A stretch of 37,250 bases of DNA from JBBRCX01 sp038204465 (GTDB taxonomy: Bacteria; Planctomycetota; Phycisphaerae; Tepidisphaerales; Tepidisphaeraceae), in assembly GCA_038204465.1 (NCBI GenBank), contig JBBRCX010000045.1:1-37250 (forward strand), written 5' to 3'. Made by a program: the position numbers and the translations under genes. Below, piece by piece: positions 15,725 to 23,917 of this stretch (position 1 is the stretch's first letter; each line of letters starts with the position of its first letter). The notes below the pieces were generated by a model. It did no database searches. It was not told the origin of the DNA and saw only the letters and a list, made by a program, of their open reading frames with translations.

Positions 15725-18700
15725 ATGACACGAGAACCACTGGTCGAGGATATTCAGGATTATGCTTTGAACATCGTGGACACGGTGCGTGAGCCGCTGT
15801 TGATCCTCGACACCACGCTGCGCGTCCGCTCTGCCAACCGCGCCTTCTACCAGACATTTCAGGTCTCGCCCGAAGAGACCGTTGACCGGCTGATCTATGA
15901 GCTGGGCAACGGCCAGTGGGATATCCCGGACCTGCGCACGCTCCTGGAGGATATTGTCCCCAAGAGTTCGGTCTTCAACGACTTTGAGCTTGAGCACACC
16001 TTCCCGGTGATCGGGCGGCGGGTGATGCTGCTCAACGCCCGCAAGCTTCAGGCGGGCCAGCACGGGGAGCTGCTGGTGCTGGCGATGGAAGACGTGACTG
16101 CGCGCAAGCGCGCGGAAGAAGAGTTGCTCAAGGCCGGCGCGTTGCAGAACGCTATTTTCAACAGCGCCAATTTCTCAAGCATCGCAACCGATGAAAAAGG
16201 CGTCATCCAAATCTTCAATGTCGGCGCTGAACGCATGCTCGGCTATACGGCCGCTGAAGTGATGAACAAGATCACCCCGGCCGACATTTCCGATCCGCAG
16301 GAGGTGATTGCGCGTGCCGCTGCGTTGAGCCTGGAACTCGCCACCCCGATCACGCCGGGCTTCGAGGCGCTGGTCTTCAAGGCCGCACGCGGGATCGAGG
16401 ACATTTACGAACTGACTTACATTCGCAAGGACGGCAGTCGTTTCCCGGCAGTCGTCTCGGTCACGGCGCTGCGCGATGATCAAAACGCCATCATCGGTTA
16501 TCTGTTGATCGGCACTGACAATACCGCTCGCAAGCAGGCGGAAGAGGCGTTGCTCAAAGCAGGCGCCTTGCAGAGCGCGATTTTCAACAGCGCCAACTTC
16601 TCAAGCATCGCCACCGACGAAAAGGGCGTCATTCAGATCTTCAACGTCGGCGCCGAGCGGATGCTTGGCTACACCGGCGCCGAAGTGATGAACAAGATCA
16701 CCCCGGCAGATATCTCCGATCCGCAGGAGGTGGTCGCGCGCGCTAAAGCTTTGAGCGTCGAGATCGGAACAACCATCACGCCTGGGTTTGAGGCGCTGGT
16801 GTTCAAGGCCGCACGCGGGATCGAAGACATTTACGAACTGACTTACATTCGCAAGGACGGCAGTCGTTTCCCGGCAGTCGTGTCGGTTACGGCGCTGCGC
16901 GACGCCCAAGGCGGAATCATCGGTTATCTGTTGATCGGCACGGACAACACCGCGCGTCAACAGGTCGAAGCCGAACGAATGCTGCTCGATCAGCGCGTGC
17001 GCGATCAGCAGTTCTATACGCGCTCGCTGATTGAATCGAACATCGACGCCCTGATCACCACCGACCCGCGCGGCATCATCACCGACGTGAACAAACAGAT
17101 GGAGGCGCTGACCGGATGCACGCGCGACGAGCTGATCGGCGCGCCGTTCAAGGATTACTTTACCAACCCGGAAAGAGCGGAGGCGGGCATCAAGCTGGTG
17201 CTCGGCGAAGGCAAGGTCACCGACTATGAGCTGACCGCGCGCGCCAGGGACGGGAAGGAAACAGTGGTGTCCTACAATGCGTCCACCTTTCACGACCGAG
17301 ACCGGAAACTGCGGGGCGTATTTGCCGCCGCTCGCGATGTCACCGAACGCAAACGTTATGAGCAATCATTGCAGCAAGCCAACCGCGCCAAGAGCGTCTT
17401 CCTGGCCAACATGTCCCACGAAATCCGCACGCCGATGAACGCCATCCTCGGGTTCTCCCAGCTCATGCTTCGCGATCAGGACCTCACTTCGCAACAATGC
17501 CAGTACCTGGGAACCATCAATCGCAGCGGTGAGCATCTACTCGCCCTGATCAACGACATTCTGGAAATGTCCAAGATCGAGGCGGGCCGCACGACTCTCA
17601 ACCCCTCCACGTTTGACCTGCCCGCGCTGCTGAACGACTTGGAGATGATGTTCCGCGTACGTACGAATGAGAAGAAGTTGTCCTTTTCCGTGGAACTGAT
17701 CGGTGACGACGTTCCGCAATACATCGTGGCGGACATCAACAAGCTCCGTCAGGTCTTCATCAACGTGCTGGGCAACGCCGTGAAATTCACCGAACAGGGC
17801 GGCGTCGGTGTGCGCGTGCTCGCGGACCGCAAGGGCGCTAAGGGGCCTTCTCTGCGGGTTGAGATCGAGGACACCGGCCCGGGGATTTCGCAGGACGAGC
17901 AGGACAGGTTGTTCCGCCATTTCGAGCAGACCAAGAGCGGGCAACAAACGGGAACCGGAACGGGGCTGGGACTGGCCATCAGTCGCGAGTTTGTTCGACT
18001 GATGGGAGGTGACATCATGCTGAACAGCCAGGTTGGCAAAGGCAGCATCTTCGTCATTGATCTGCCTTTGAAAGAGGGTGAGGCCGAGGGGGTTCAAGCG
18101 AAAGAAAAGCCTCGGCATGTCCTGCGGCTCCAACCCGGGCAGGCTGCGTGCCGCGTGCTCATTGCCGACGACATCGAGGATAACCGCCAACTGCTCGCCC
18201 AACTTCTGGCCCCGGTCGGTTTCGAGGTGCGCCTCGCGACCAACGGAGCGGAAGCCGTGAAGCAGTTTGAGGAATGGCGCCCCTGTCTGATCCTGATGGA
18301 TTTCCGCATGCCGGTGATGGACGGCCACGAGGCGATCCGGCGCATCCGCGCCATGCCCGGCGGCAAGGAACCCAAGATTATCGCCGTGACGGCCAGCGCG
18401 ATGGACGACAACCGCCAGGATCTGATGGAAGTCGGCGCCGACGATTTTATCGGCAAGCCTTTCAGGGAAGCGGAGCTGTTCCACAAGATTCATACCCACG
18501 TGGGCGTGGAATACGAATACGCTGACGCCTCAGCAGCCGCGCCCCGGGAGGAAGCGGCCGAGCTCACTCCCGAGTCGCTGGCGGGCTTGCCGCCGCAGCT
18601 TATCGACCCGATGCGCGAAGCCGTCGTCACGGCGGATCTTGACCAGTTGCTCGCGAGAATTCAGGAGGTCGAAGCCCGCGATCCGCGCATCGCTCAGGGA

Positions 18701-18787
18701 CTGCGCCGCCTCGCCGAAGGCTTCCAATACCAGAAACTGCTCGACCTCTTCAGCGCAGGAGCCCCGATTGAATCCGGCAAGGCCTGA
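15725..18787 (+). CDS. Hybrid sensor histidine kinase with four PAS domains and a receiver domain
   Basis: The 1020-residue protein is laid out as follows. PAS 1 (about 20-125) begins IVDTVREPLLILD. PAS 2 and 3 (134-275 and 276-417) are near-identical copies, and PAS 4 is about 430-545. HisKA has the phospho-acceptor His565 in MSHEIRTPMN. HATPase_c has an N box (FINVLGNAVKFT), DTGPGIS and GTGLGLAIS. The receiver has acidic pair DD815-816, phospho-acceptor Asp859 (ILMDFRMPVMDG) and Lys in GKPF. A C-terminal helical domain of about 75 residues (TPESLAGLPPQLIDPMREAV...) resembles extensions of other hybrid kinases. No transmembrane helix is evident, so it is probably cytoplasmic. The ATG at 15725 is preferred over 15662, whose extra 21 residues overlap relic sequence. 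Signals and output are unknown. Confidence 0.93.
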   Translation: MTREPLVEDIQDYALNIVDTVREPLLILDTTLRVRSANRAFYQTFQVSPEETVDRLIYELGNGQWDIPDLRTLLEDIVPKSSVFNDFELEHTFPVIGRRVMLLNARKLQAGQHGELLVLAMEDVTARKRAEEELLKAGALQNAIFNSANFSSIATDEKGVIQIFNVGAERMLGYTAAEVMNKITPADISDPQEVIARAAALSLELATPITPGFEALVFKAARGIEDIYELTYIRKDGSRFPAVVSVTALRDDQNAIIGYLLIGTDNTARKQAEEALLKAGALQSAIFNSANFSSIATDEKGVIQIFNVGAERMLGYTGAEVMNKITPADISDPQEVVARAKALSVEIGTTITPGFEALVFKAARGIEDIYELTYIRKDGSRFPAVVSVTALRDAQGGIIGYLLIGTDNTARQQVEAERMLLDQRVRDQQFYTRSLIESNIDALITTDPRGIITDVNKQMEALTGCTRDELIGAPFKDYFTNPERAEAGIKLVLGEGKVTDYELTARARDGKETVVSYNASTFHDRDRKLRGVFAAARDVTERKRYEQSLQQANRAKSVFLANMSHEIRTPMNAILGFSQLMLRDQDLTSQQCQYLGTINRSGEHLLALINDILEMSKIEAGRTTLNPSTFDLPALLNDLEMMFRVRTNEKKLSFSVELIGDDVPQYIVADINKLRQVFINVLGNAVKFTEQGGVGVRVLADRKGAKGPSLRVEIEDTGPGISQDEQDRLFRHFEQTKSGQQTGTGTGLGLAISREFVRLMGGDIMLNSQVGKGSIFVIDLPLKEGEAEGVQAKEKPRHVLRLQPGQAACRVLIADDIEDNRQLLAQLLAPVGFEVRLATNGAEAVKQFEEWRPCLILMDFRMPVMDGHEAIRRIRAMPGGKEPKIIAVTASAMDDNRQDLMEVGADDFIGKPFREAELFHKIHTHVGVEYEYADASAAAPREEAAELTPESLAGLPPQLIDPMREAVVTADLDQLLARIQEVEARDPRIAQGLRRLAEGFQYQKLLDLFSAGAPIESGKA
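16124..16975 (+). repeat. Intragenic tandem duplication (two 426-bp PAS units)
   Basis: Unit 1 is 16124-16549 and unit 2 is 16550-16975, each 142 codons. By eye the protein copies differ at about 14 positions (roughly 90% identical). A run of about 55 bp around ACGAACTGACTTACATTCGC is identical in both, suggesting recent duplication or gene conversion. Confidence 0.9.
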
Positions 18788-18935
18788 CTTATGCCGCCAA
18801 CAGCGGAGTATCCTTCACCCGCGCCCATCTGCGCCGCAGATCAGCATGGAACAAAAAGCCAGCGCGAGTTGTTAAGATCCACGGGGCTATGGAAACCGCG
18901 CGTTAAGCGTTTGGGGGTGAATGAAGGAGGTCGTT

Positions 18936-19469
18936 ATGAAGTCCGTCATCAGCGTTATGTTGTTAGGCATTGGAGTCCTGGTTGCGCAGCCGGCTTTCGC
19001 GGCTGAGCGGCCCGCAGCCAGTCCGGCGCAACCCGCGCAGCCCGCCGAGAAGAGTCTTTACGAGCGGCTGGGCGGAGTCTTTGCCATCGCGGCGGTGGTC
19101 GATCACTTCAGCGACGCGGTGGTAAACAACCCGATCGTTGGAAAGACTTCGAACAACCCAGTCCTGCGGGAGTGGCACACGAAGAACCTGGACCGATTGC
19201 CGGGCCTCAAGTTCATGCGAACCCTGTGGGTCTGCCAGGTTACGGGCGGGCCGTTCAAGTTCTCGCCAACAAAGCCGGGAAAGACTGAGTTGGGCCTTGA
19301 GGAGGCACACCGTGATCTCCATATCTCGCCGGAAGAATTTGACGAGGTCGCGGCGGAGCTTGGGCGCAGCCTTGACTTTGCCAAGGTGCCCGAGCGCGAG
19401 AAGGGAGAAGTCCTCGCCGCCTTCGCAGCGCACAAGGACGAGGTAACGGCTGGCTACAAGGCGAAGTGA
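18936..19469 (+). CDS. Exported truncated haemoglobin (globin-like)
   Basis: The ATG at 18936 has an excellent AAGGAGGT site six bases upstream. The 177-residue protein starts with a signal peptide (MKSVISVMLLGIGVLVAQ, cleavage near AFAA-E) and a Pro/Ala-rich linker. A truncated-globin domain follows: LYERLGGVFAIAAVVDHFSD, then LREWHTKNLDRLPGLKFMR and the proximal-His region GLEEAHRDLHISPEEFD. Such globins bind haem and O2 or NO; most lack signal peptides, so a periplasmic member is notable. It sits between the hybrid kinase (149 bp upstream, same strand) and a convergent kinase. Confidence 0.85.
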   Translation: MKSVISVMLLGIGVLVAQPAFAAERPAASPAQPAQPAEKSLYERLGGVFAIAAVVDHFSDAVVNNPIVGKTSNNPVLREWHTKNLDRLPGLKFMRTLWVCQVTGGPFKFSPTKPGKTELGLEEAHRDLHISPEEFDEVAAELGRSLDFAKVPEREKGEVLAAFAAHKDEVTAGYKAK

Positions 19470-19575
19470 TTGCCGACAGGGCTCGCACTTTCGCGTAATT
19501 CTGGATGTCCAGCGTCCCCCGTTATCACGGAACGGATCAAATCGGGTGACGTTTCGGATATCGCGGGGCGTCCAA

Positions 19576-20768
19576 TCACATGGTCTGGATGTGCTTTTCA
19601 TCCAAGATCGGCTGGCCGGAGCGAGCAGGACCGTTTCGCGGGAGGTGAATGGCGAAGGCGGTGCCTTCCGCTTCGGTGGAGGTGACGTCGATCCGCCCGC
19701 CGTGGGAACGAGCCACCTCGCGGGCAATGTAAAGGCCCAGCCCGATGCTGCCCGGGCGGTTTTTCTTCGGGTGCTCGGCGCTGGAGCCGCGGATCAGCGG
19801 CTCGAAAATCCGCGGCAGCTCGCCCGGCGGGATCGGCGGACCGCCATTATGAACCACGATGACCAACTCAGACGGTTCTCCGCTGACCTTCAGATCGACC
19901 GGAACATTGGCGGCCCCGTGTTGAACCGCGTTGCCGATCAGATTGGAGACGGCCTGGCGGAGGCGGTCGGCATCCCAGTTGCCCGTCAAGTCGCCGGTGG
20001 CTGCGAATCGGATGACCCGATCCGGGTGGGCGGTGCGGAATTCGTCATACACCTCGCGGCAGAGTTTGCCTGCGTCCATCGGCGCGGGGTCAACCGGCAT
20101 TCCCGCGCCCAGCCGGGTGCGGGTGTAGTCCAGAAGGTCGCCGATCATCCGGGCCATCACCGAGGCGTTGAGCGAAATCTGCGAGGCCACCTGGGATGAT
20201 TCGGAGTCCGGCTTGCTCAACCGTGGAAGCAACGAAGCCGACATCGCAATCGAGTTGAGCGGATTGCGCAGGTCGTGACTCAGAATCGCCAGGAACAGAT
20301 TGCGGGATTGCTCGACCCGTTGTGTGTAACAGCTCACCGCCTTGGCCAGCGACTGGTCGATCGATTCATTGAACCGGGTGAGATCACTCACGTCGCGCTC
20401 GTGGGGTTCGGGCGCGCTTTCATGCCAAAGCTGTAGAACGCTCGCGCGCAACGCCCGGTACTCGGAGACGACTTCCAGCAGATCAAATCCCGAACCCAGC
20501 CTGCCCACGGCATGAAGCTCGGACGCCCCGTTGAGCCCCTCCCCGCCCTCGCCAGCGCCGTCGCGACGATGGCCCTTGGATTTAGCGGACCGCTCGGCGG
20601 CGCTCTGCGCGGATTTCATGTCATCCGCGGTGGCCACGAGGATGGCGCCGGATGGTCACGCAGCGCCAGCGCGTTCATCTTCGCCGCCGGCGTGATGCTG
20701 CGGGCGAAGACTTCCCACTCCACCAGAATGGGTTCGATGTTGGCGAGAATGAAATCGGCAAGTCGCAT
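19576..20768 (-). pseudogene. RsbRD-type sensor histidine kinase with an N-terminal frameshift
   Basis: The long frame from 20637 down to 19576 carries a dimerisation helix with FLAILSHDLRNPLNSIAMSA and an HATPase domain (SNLIGNAVQHGA, VVHNGGPPIPPG, GSIGLGLYIAREV). Its true start is the ATG at 20768, which begins MRLADFILANIEPILVEWEV, the RsbRD_N-type sensor segment also seen at 25252. That frame goes out of phase near 20650 (GGCGCCGG on the plus strand); adding one G would restore LRDHPGAILVATADDMKSAQ. So the gene has a 1-bp deletion or a sequencing error. It is a paralogue of the kinase at 24083-25252. It may still make a kinase from an internal start. Confidence 0.82.
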
Positions 20769-20863
20769 CAGCGGCGTCGATCGCGCGACATTCTACCGTA
20801 CCCCCCCCCCGGCAAATCAAAGGCCAGGCATGGGCGCGTGATGGCCGATACTCTTTGTATATC

Positions 20864-20989
20864 ATGCGAGCCCTCTCCATCCGCCAGCCCTACGCCGAGT
20901 TGATCCTGCGGGGGATCAAAACCATCGAGTACCGCTCGCGCCCAACCAAGATCATCGGGGAACGCTTCTACATCTACGCCGCGGGATAA
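20864..20989 (+). pseudogene. ASCH-domain protein, truncated copy
   Basis: A 41-codon frame begins MRALSIRQPYAELILRGIKT and stops at TAA 20987-20989, just after IGERFYIYA. It is nearly identical to the first 39 codons of the ASCH gene at 21524. ASCH domains are PUA-like folds, proposed to bind RNA or act on modified nucleosides. The copy ends 7 bp before the toxin-antitoxin module. A run of ten C residues at 20801-20810 lies upstream. Confidence 0.78.
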
Positions 20990-20996
20990 TGCCGCT

Positions 20997-21215
20997 TCAC
21001 TTGCGCGGCGCGGGGGAGCGATGGGTTAGACGCCGGCGCACCTGGGCGGCGGTGAGGTAGGGTTTACGCGCGTTTTTCCGGGTTGCAGCGCGCAGATCGC
21101 GCAGGTCGCGGGCATCCTCCAGCGCCTCGTTGATGCGATTGAAATCCTCGACCGTGAGCACAACGAACTCGGCTTTGCCGTGCTTGCGCAGGTATTCGGG
21201 TTTCACCTTCAACAT
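20997..21215 (-). CDS. Antitoxin of a RelE-type toxin-antitoxin pair
   Basis: The 72-residue protein starts MLKVKPEYLRKHGKAEFVVL and has LTVEDFNRINEALEDARDLR followed by a basic C-terminus. This is the Phd/YefM/RelB-like antitoxin pattern, in which the N-terminus binds DNA and the C-terminus wraps the toxin. It lies 12 bp downstream of the toxin gene, so the order is toxin first, the reverse of classic relBE. It should autoregulate the pair together with the toxin. Confidence 0.8.
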   Translation of the reverse strand: MLKVKPEYLRKHGKAEFVVLTVEDFNRINEALEDARDLRDLRAATRKNARKPYLTAAQVRRRLTHRSPAPRK

Positions 21216-21227
21216 GGCGGTTTCCTC

Positions 21228-21473
21228 TTAATAGGCGCCCGAGCGGTGGGCGATGCGCTCGATCGAGATCGTGTCGCCCATCACATTGAACAGCACGCGC
21301 CAATCCCCGACACGAAGGCGGTATTCCGGAGAATAGTGGGTCAACCGTTTCACGTCGCCGGCCAGGTTGTTCGTGAGCCGGTTGATTTTCGCCTGAAGAC
21401 GCCGGGCCACGTCGGGCGACATCTTCTCCAGCTGCCTGACAACCGACTGCGCATATCGTAGCCGGTAGGTCAT
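21228..21473 (-). CDS. RelE/ParE-family toxin
   Basis: The 81-residue protein fits RelE/ParE toxins: MTYRLRYAQSVVRQLEKMSP at the N-terminus, the central YRLRVGDWRVLFNV strand pair, and the end ISIERIAHRSGAY, where relatives have RIxHRxxAY. RelE members cleave mRNA at the ribosome and ParE members poison gyrase; sequence alone does not decide which. The gene is upstream of its antitoxin. The module lies between a truncated and a longer copy of an ASCH gene. Confidence 0.85.
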   Translation of the reverse strand: MTYRLRYAQSVVRQLEKMSPDVARRLQAKINRLTNNLAGDVKRLTHYSPEYRLRVGDWRVLFNVMGDTISIERIAHRSGAY

Positions 21474-21523
21474 CCTCGGCTCAAGTTTACACGCGTGGGC
21501 TGATTTGGTCGATACGAGCCAAC

Positions 21524-21980
21524 ATGCGTGCCCTCTCCATCCGCCAGCCCTACGCCGAGTTGATCCTCCGGGGGATCAAGACGATCGAGTATCGCACGCG
21601 GCCGACCTACATCATCGGAGAACGATTCCACATCTACGCGCCGCTGAAGAAGGCGTCAGTCTTCCGGAAGATTTGGTCGCGCGACTTAGGCACGTCGGGC
21701 GACGCGCTGCCAGAGTGGATGATCGAACTGGCGGAGCAGGTGGGAATGATCGAGCCCGGCGCACTGCTGCCGACGGGTGTGATCGTGGGATCGGCGATCA
21801 TCGAGAAGGTGGTCAAATGCGAGGCACGCAGGCACGAAGGCACTGAGGCACGAAGGGAGGAGCGAGGCGGAAGGGAAGAAGTGAATTCACTTGTCCCTCA
21901 TCCCTCTTCCACCACTTCGTGCCTTCGTGCCTTCTTGCCTGTATGAGTGGCACCTGACGGATGTCGCACGCATCGGGCGG
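21524..21980 (+). pseudogene. ASCH-domain gene interrupted by a short inverted-repeat element
   Basis: From ATG 21524 the protein reads MRALSIRQPYAELILRGIKT through GVIVGSAIIEKVVKCE, a typical ASCH domain. At 21822 a 119-bp repeat element begins and makes the frame continue as ARRHEGTEARREE. After the element, 21942-21974 reads YEWHLTDVARI, the expected next block of ASCH proteins (x-EWHLTDVxR). The final part (normally ending near P-Q-P-V-W-F) is missing because a response-regulator fragment follows directly. So the gene is broken by an insertion and a 3' deletion. Confidence 0.7.
21822..21940. mobile_element. 119-bp inverted-repeat element with GGCACGAA repeats (MITE-like)
   Basis: The left end, AGGCACGCAGGCACGAAGGC, and the complement of the right end, AGGCAAGAAGGCACGAAGGC, match over about 25 bp with two or three differences. 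Both ends are built from GGCACGAA-type units. There is no coding capacity. It splits the ASCH gene; no target-site duplication is obvious. Similar GGCACGAAGG arrays are, as I recall, dispersed in planctomycete genomes. Confidence 0.65.
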
Positions 21981-22312
21981 TCATCCGCAGCTCCGCCGCG
22001 ACGGTGGCCCAGGCGTTGGATTGCCTGGATGGCAAGGCGTATCTCATCCTTGACATGAATCTTCCCGACGGGGTCGGGCTGACCGTTTTGCAAAAGGCCC
22101 GGATCGAAAACCCTGCGATCAAAACGGTGGTGTACAGCGGGACCGACGATGCTGCCCTGATGGACGCCGTCGCCGAACACCACCCCGATCATGTCTTTCG
22201 CAAGCCGGTGATGATGGGAGAGATTATCGGCTGGCTTGACGCACAGAGCCGGCCGCCGGACGACACGTCACCGCAACCACGAAATGATGGCGATGATCAG
22301 CAGAACCAGTAA
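21947..22312 (+). pseudogene. Response-regulator receiver fragment lacking its N-terminus
   Basis: The frame carries AATVAQALDCLDGKAYLILD, MNLPDGVGLTVLQKA, then VVYSGTDDAALMDAVAEHHP and HVFRKPVMMGEIIGWL. This is a receiver domain from helix 1 onward: phospho-acceptor Asp in LILDMNLPDG, Ser in YSG and Lys in RKP. The first strand with the acidic pair is absent; its place is taken by the ASCH remnant, with the join near 21980. The C-terminal 20 residues are low complexity. Without the acidic pair it is unlikely to be phosphorylated normally. It is convergent with the kinase at 22397. Confidence 0.68.
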
Positions 22313-22375
22313 CACCGAGATAAGAAAGATGTTCTTTCCGCGGCGGCTGGCGCGCTCGGATCGTTCGTCAGGCAT
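22268..22375 (-). CDS. Small single-pass membrane protein (35 aa)
   Basis: The frame from ATG 22375 encodes a basic-acidic N-terminus (MPDERSERASRRGKN) and then an almost unbroken hydrophobic helix (IFLISVLLVLLIIAIISWLR). GGAGG lies 11 bases upstream at 22387-22391. It begins 21 bp after the stop of the kinase at 22397, on the same strand, so the two could form an operon. It overlaps the end of the response-regulator fragment on the other strand. The positive-inside rule predicts a cytoplasmic N-terminus. Function is unknown; reality as a gene is likely but unproven. Confidence 0.5.
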   Translation of the reverse strand: MPDERSERASRRGKNIFLISVLLVLLIIAIISWLR

Positions 22376-22396
22376 GGCGGGCTGAACCTCCGACGG

Positions 22397-23608
22397 CTAA
22401 CGGACGGAATTTTTAGGAAGAGTCAACCGAATTGTGGTGCCGACGGTCACGCCGGATTCCACCGTCAGCTCCGCCTCCAGCAATTTTGCCGCCTGCCAGG
22501 CGACCGCCAGCCCCAGCCCGACGCCCGGCTGGCCGTGCGTCTCGCCGCGGACGAACTCGCCGAACAGCGTTTCCCGATGTTCCGGCGCGATGCCCGGTCC
22601 CTCGTCGGCCACAGCAAGCGACCACTCGTCGTCGGTCTGGGCGGCGGCAATCGTGACCGTGCCGTACTCGCTGTACTTCACGGCGTTGCTCACCAGGTTC
22701 TGGAGAATCAGCGCCAGCATCCGTCGGTCGCTGTTGACCGTCGCGCCTTCGGGCACGAGCACCGCCAGCTTGATCCCCTTCGCTTCGGCAGCCGGCGCGA
22801 ACTGCGCTACCACATTCGTGATCGTTTTCAGCAGTTTGACCGGCTCGCGTCGTATCTCGACGTTGCCCTTGTGCAGCCGCACGGCTTGCAGCAGCCGCTC
22901 CATGCCCTCGACGGTGTCCACGATCGACCGTTGGGCGGACCGCACCTGCGCCACGTCCTCGGCGTATTCCGGCACGTCGGCCAGTTTTGTCGTCAGGACT
23001 TCCACCACCAGGGAGATGTGATTGAGTTGATTGCGCAGGTCGTGAGACAGGAACGCCATGAACTTCGCCTCGGCGGCGGCGGCGGCGCGAAGCTGGTCGC
23101 GCTGATGGTTGACGAACGCCGACACACCCTGTTGCAGCACCGCGTCGATGCCCATGCCCAGCGCGATGTCCTCGCTCGTGCTGGTGCGCCGTCCCAGCGC
23201 CGCTTCGATATCCTCGACGACGACCCGCCGGAGCAGGCGGTACTCGATGATGACCTCTTCGACGTTGTACCCCTCGTGAAAGCGCTCCGCGCCGTGGGCG
23301 CCGGCTTGGCCGATCAGGGATCGCGTATCCTCCGGCATTTCCGATGCCAGAGCGTCGGCGAGTTTCGCCAACGTCTGCGGAACGTGGTCGCGCACCTGGG
23401 CGAGGGTGAGGCTGTCCGCCGCGGGCAGGACCTCGCGCACCAGGGCTTCCCACCGCGCGATGATCTGGTCCGCGCGTTGGCGCAGCGCATCGGCCAGCGG
23501 CTGGAATGACCGGGTCTCCAGCAGGTCGGATACCGGATTGCTTCCATGCGACTTCGCCAAAGGTCTCCTCTTGATCTTGATTGTAACTGACTCCGCCTGC
23601 CGATGCAC
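22397..23608 (-). CDS. RsbRD-type sensor histidine kinase
   Basis: The 403-residue protein has an RsbRD_N-like helical sensor in residues 35-170 (LRQRADQIIARWEALVREVL, then GYNVEEVIIEYRLLRRVVVE). The dimerisation helix has its His in FMAFLSHDLRNQLNHISL near residue 190, and the HATPase domain has LQNLVSNAVKYSEYG, VADEGPGIAPEH and GVGLGLAVAWQA. No membrane helix is seen, so it is cytoplasmic. A TTG at 23560 behind AGGAG is an alternative start. It shares architecture with the kinases at 19576 and 24083 but is more diverged. The cognate regulator is not certain; the receiver-phosphatase at 25444 is the nearest intact candidate. Confidence 0.9.
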   Translation of the reverse strand: MHRQAESVTIKIKRRPLAKSHGSNPVSDLLETRSFQPLADALRQRADQIIARWEALVREVLPAADSLTLAQVRDHVPQTLAKLADALASEMPEDTRSLIGQAGAHGAERFHEGYNVEEVIIEYRLLRRVVVEDIEAALGRRTSTSEDIALGMGIDAVLQQGVSAFVNHQRDQLRAAAAAEAKFMAFLSHDLRNQLNHISLVVEVLTTKLADVPEYAEDVAQVRSAQRSIVDTVEGMERLLQAVRLHKGNVEIRREPVKLLKTITNVVAQFAPAAEAKGIKLAVLVPEGATVNSDRRMLALILQNLVSNAVKYSEYGTVTIAAAQTDDEWSLAVADEGPGIAPEHRETLFGEFVRGETHGQPGVGLGLAVAWQAAKLLEAELTVESGVTVGTTIRLTLPKNSVR

Positions 23609-23639
23609 GACTCCGTCACCAGCGCATGCCGGAGAAGCT

Positions 23640-23891
23640 ACCCCAGTCGGCGCCGACGCGCCCGAAGCGGAAAGTCCCGGAGCTCACCCCGAGTCCCTGG
23701 CGGACTGGCCGGCGGACTTGATCGACCCGATGCGCGACGCCGTGATCACCGCCGATCTGGACCAGTTGCTGGCCAGAATTCAGGATGCAGAGGCCCGCGA
23801 CCCCGCGGTTGCGCGTGGGCTGCGCAGGCTGGCCGAGGGGTTCCAATATCAGAAACTGCTCGATTTATTCAGCGCGCCCACCGCGCGTTGA
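23640..23891 (+). pseudogene. C-terminal fragment of a second hybrid histidine kinase
   Basis: The frame ending at 23891 reads PESLADWPADLIDPMRDAVI, TADLDQLLARIQDAEARDP and LRRLAEGFQYQKLLDLFSA. This closely copies the last 75 residues of the hybrid kinase that ends at 18787. No receiver, HATPase or PAS sequence remains upstream. It is therefore the 3' stump of a deleted paralogue. Like the intact gene, it is followed by a convergent RsbRD kinase. Confidence 0.78.
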
Positions 23892-23917
23892 TTCATGCAA
23901 GGAGGGCTTTGAAGAAC

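Noticed and set aside
20801..20810. Run of ten C residues as a possible phase-variation tract
   Set aside because: It lies upstream of a truncated ASCH fragment and outside any coding frame that could be switched; also prone to sequencing error.
22413..23453. 346-codon minus-strand Arg/Gly-rich frame inside the sensor kinase
   Set aside because: It is an out-of-frame shadow of the kinase on the same strand.
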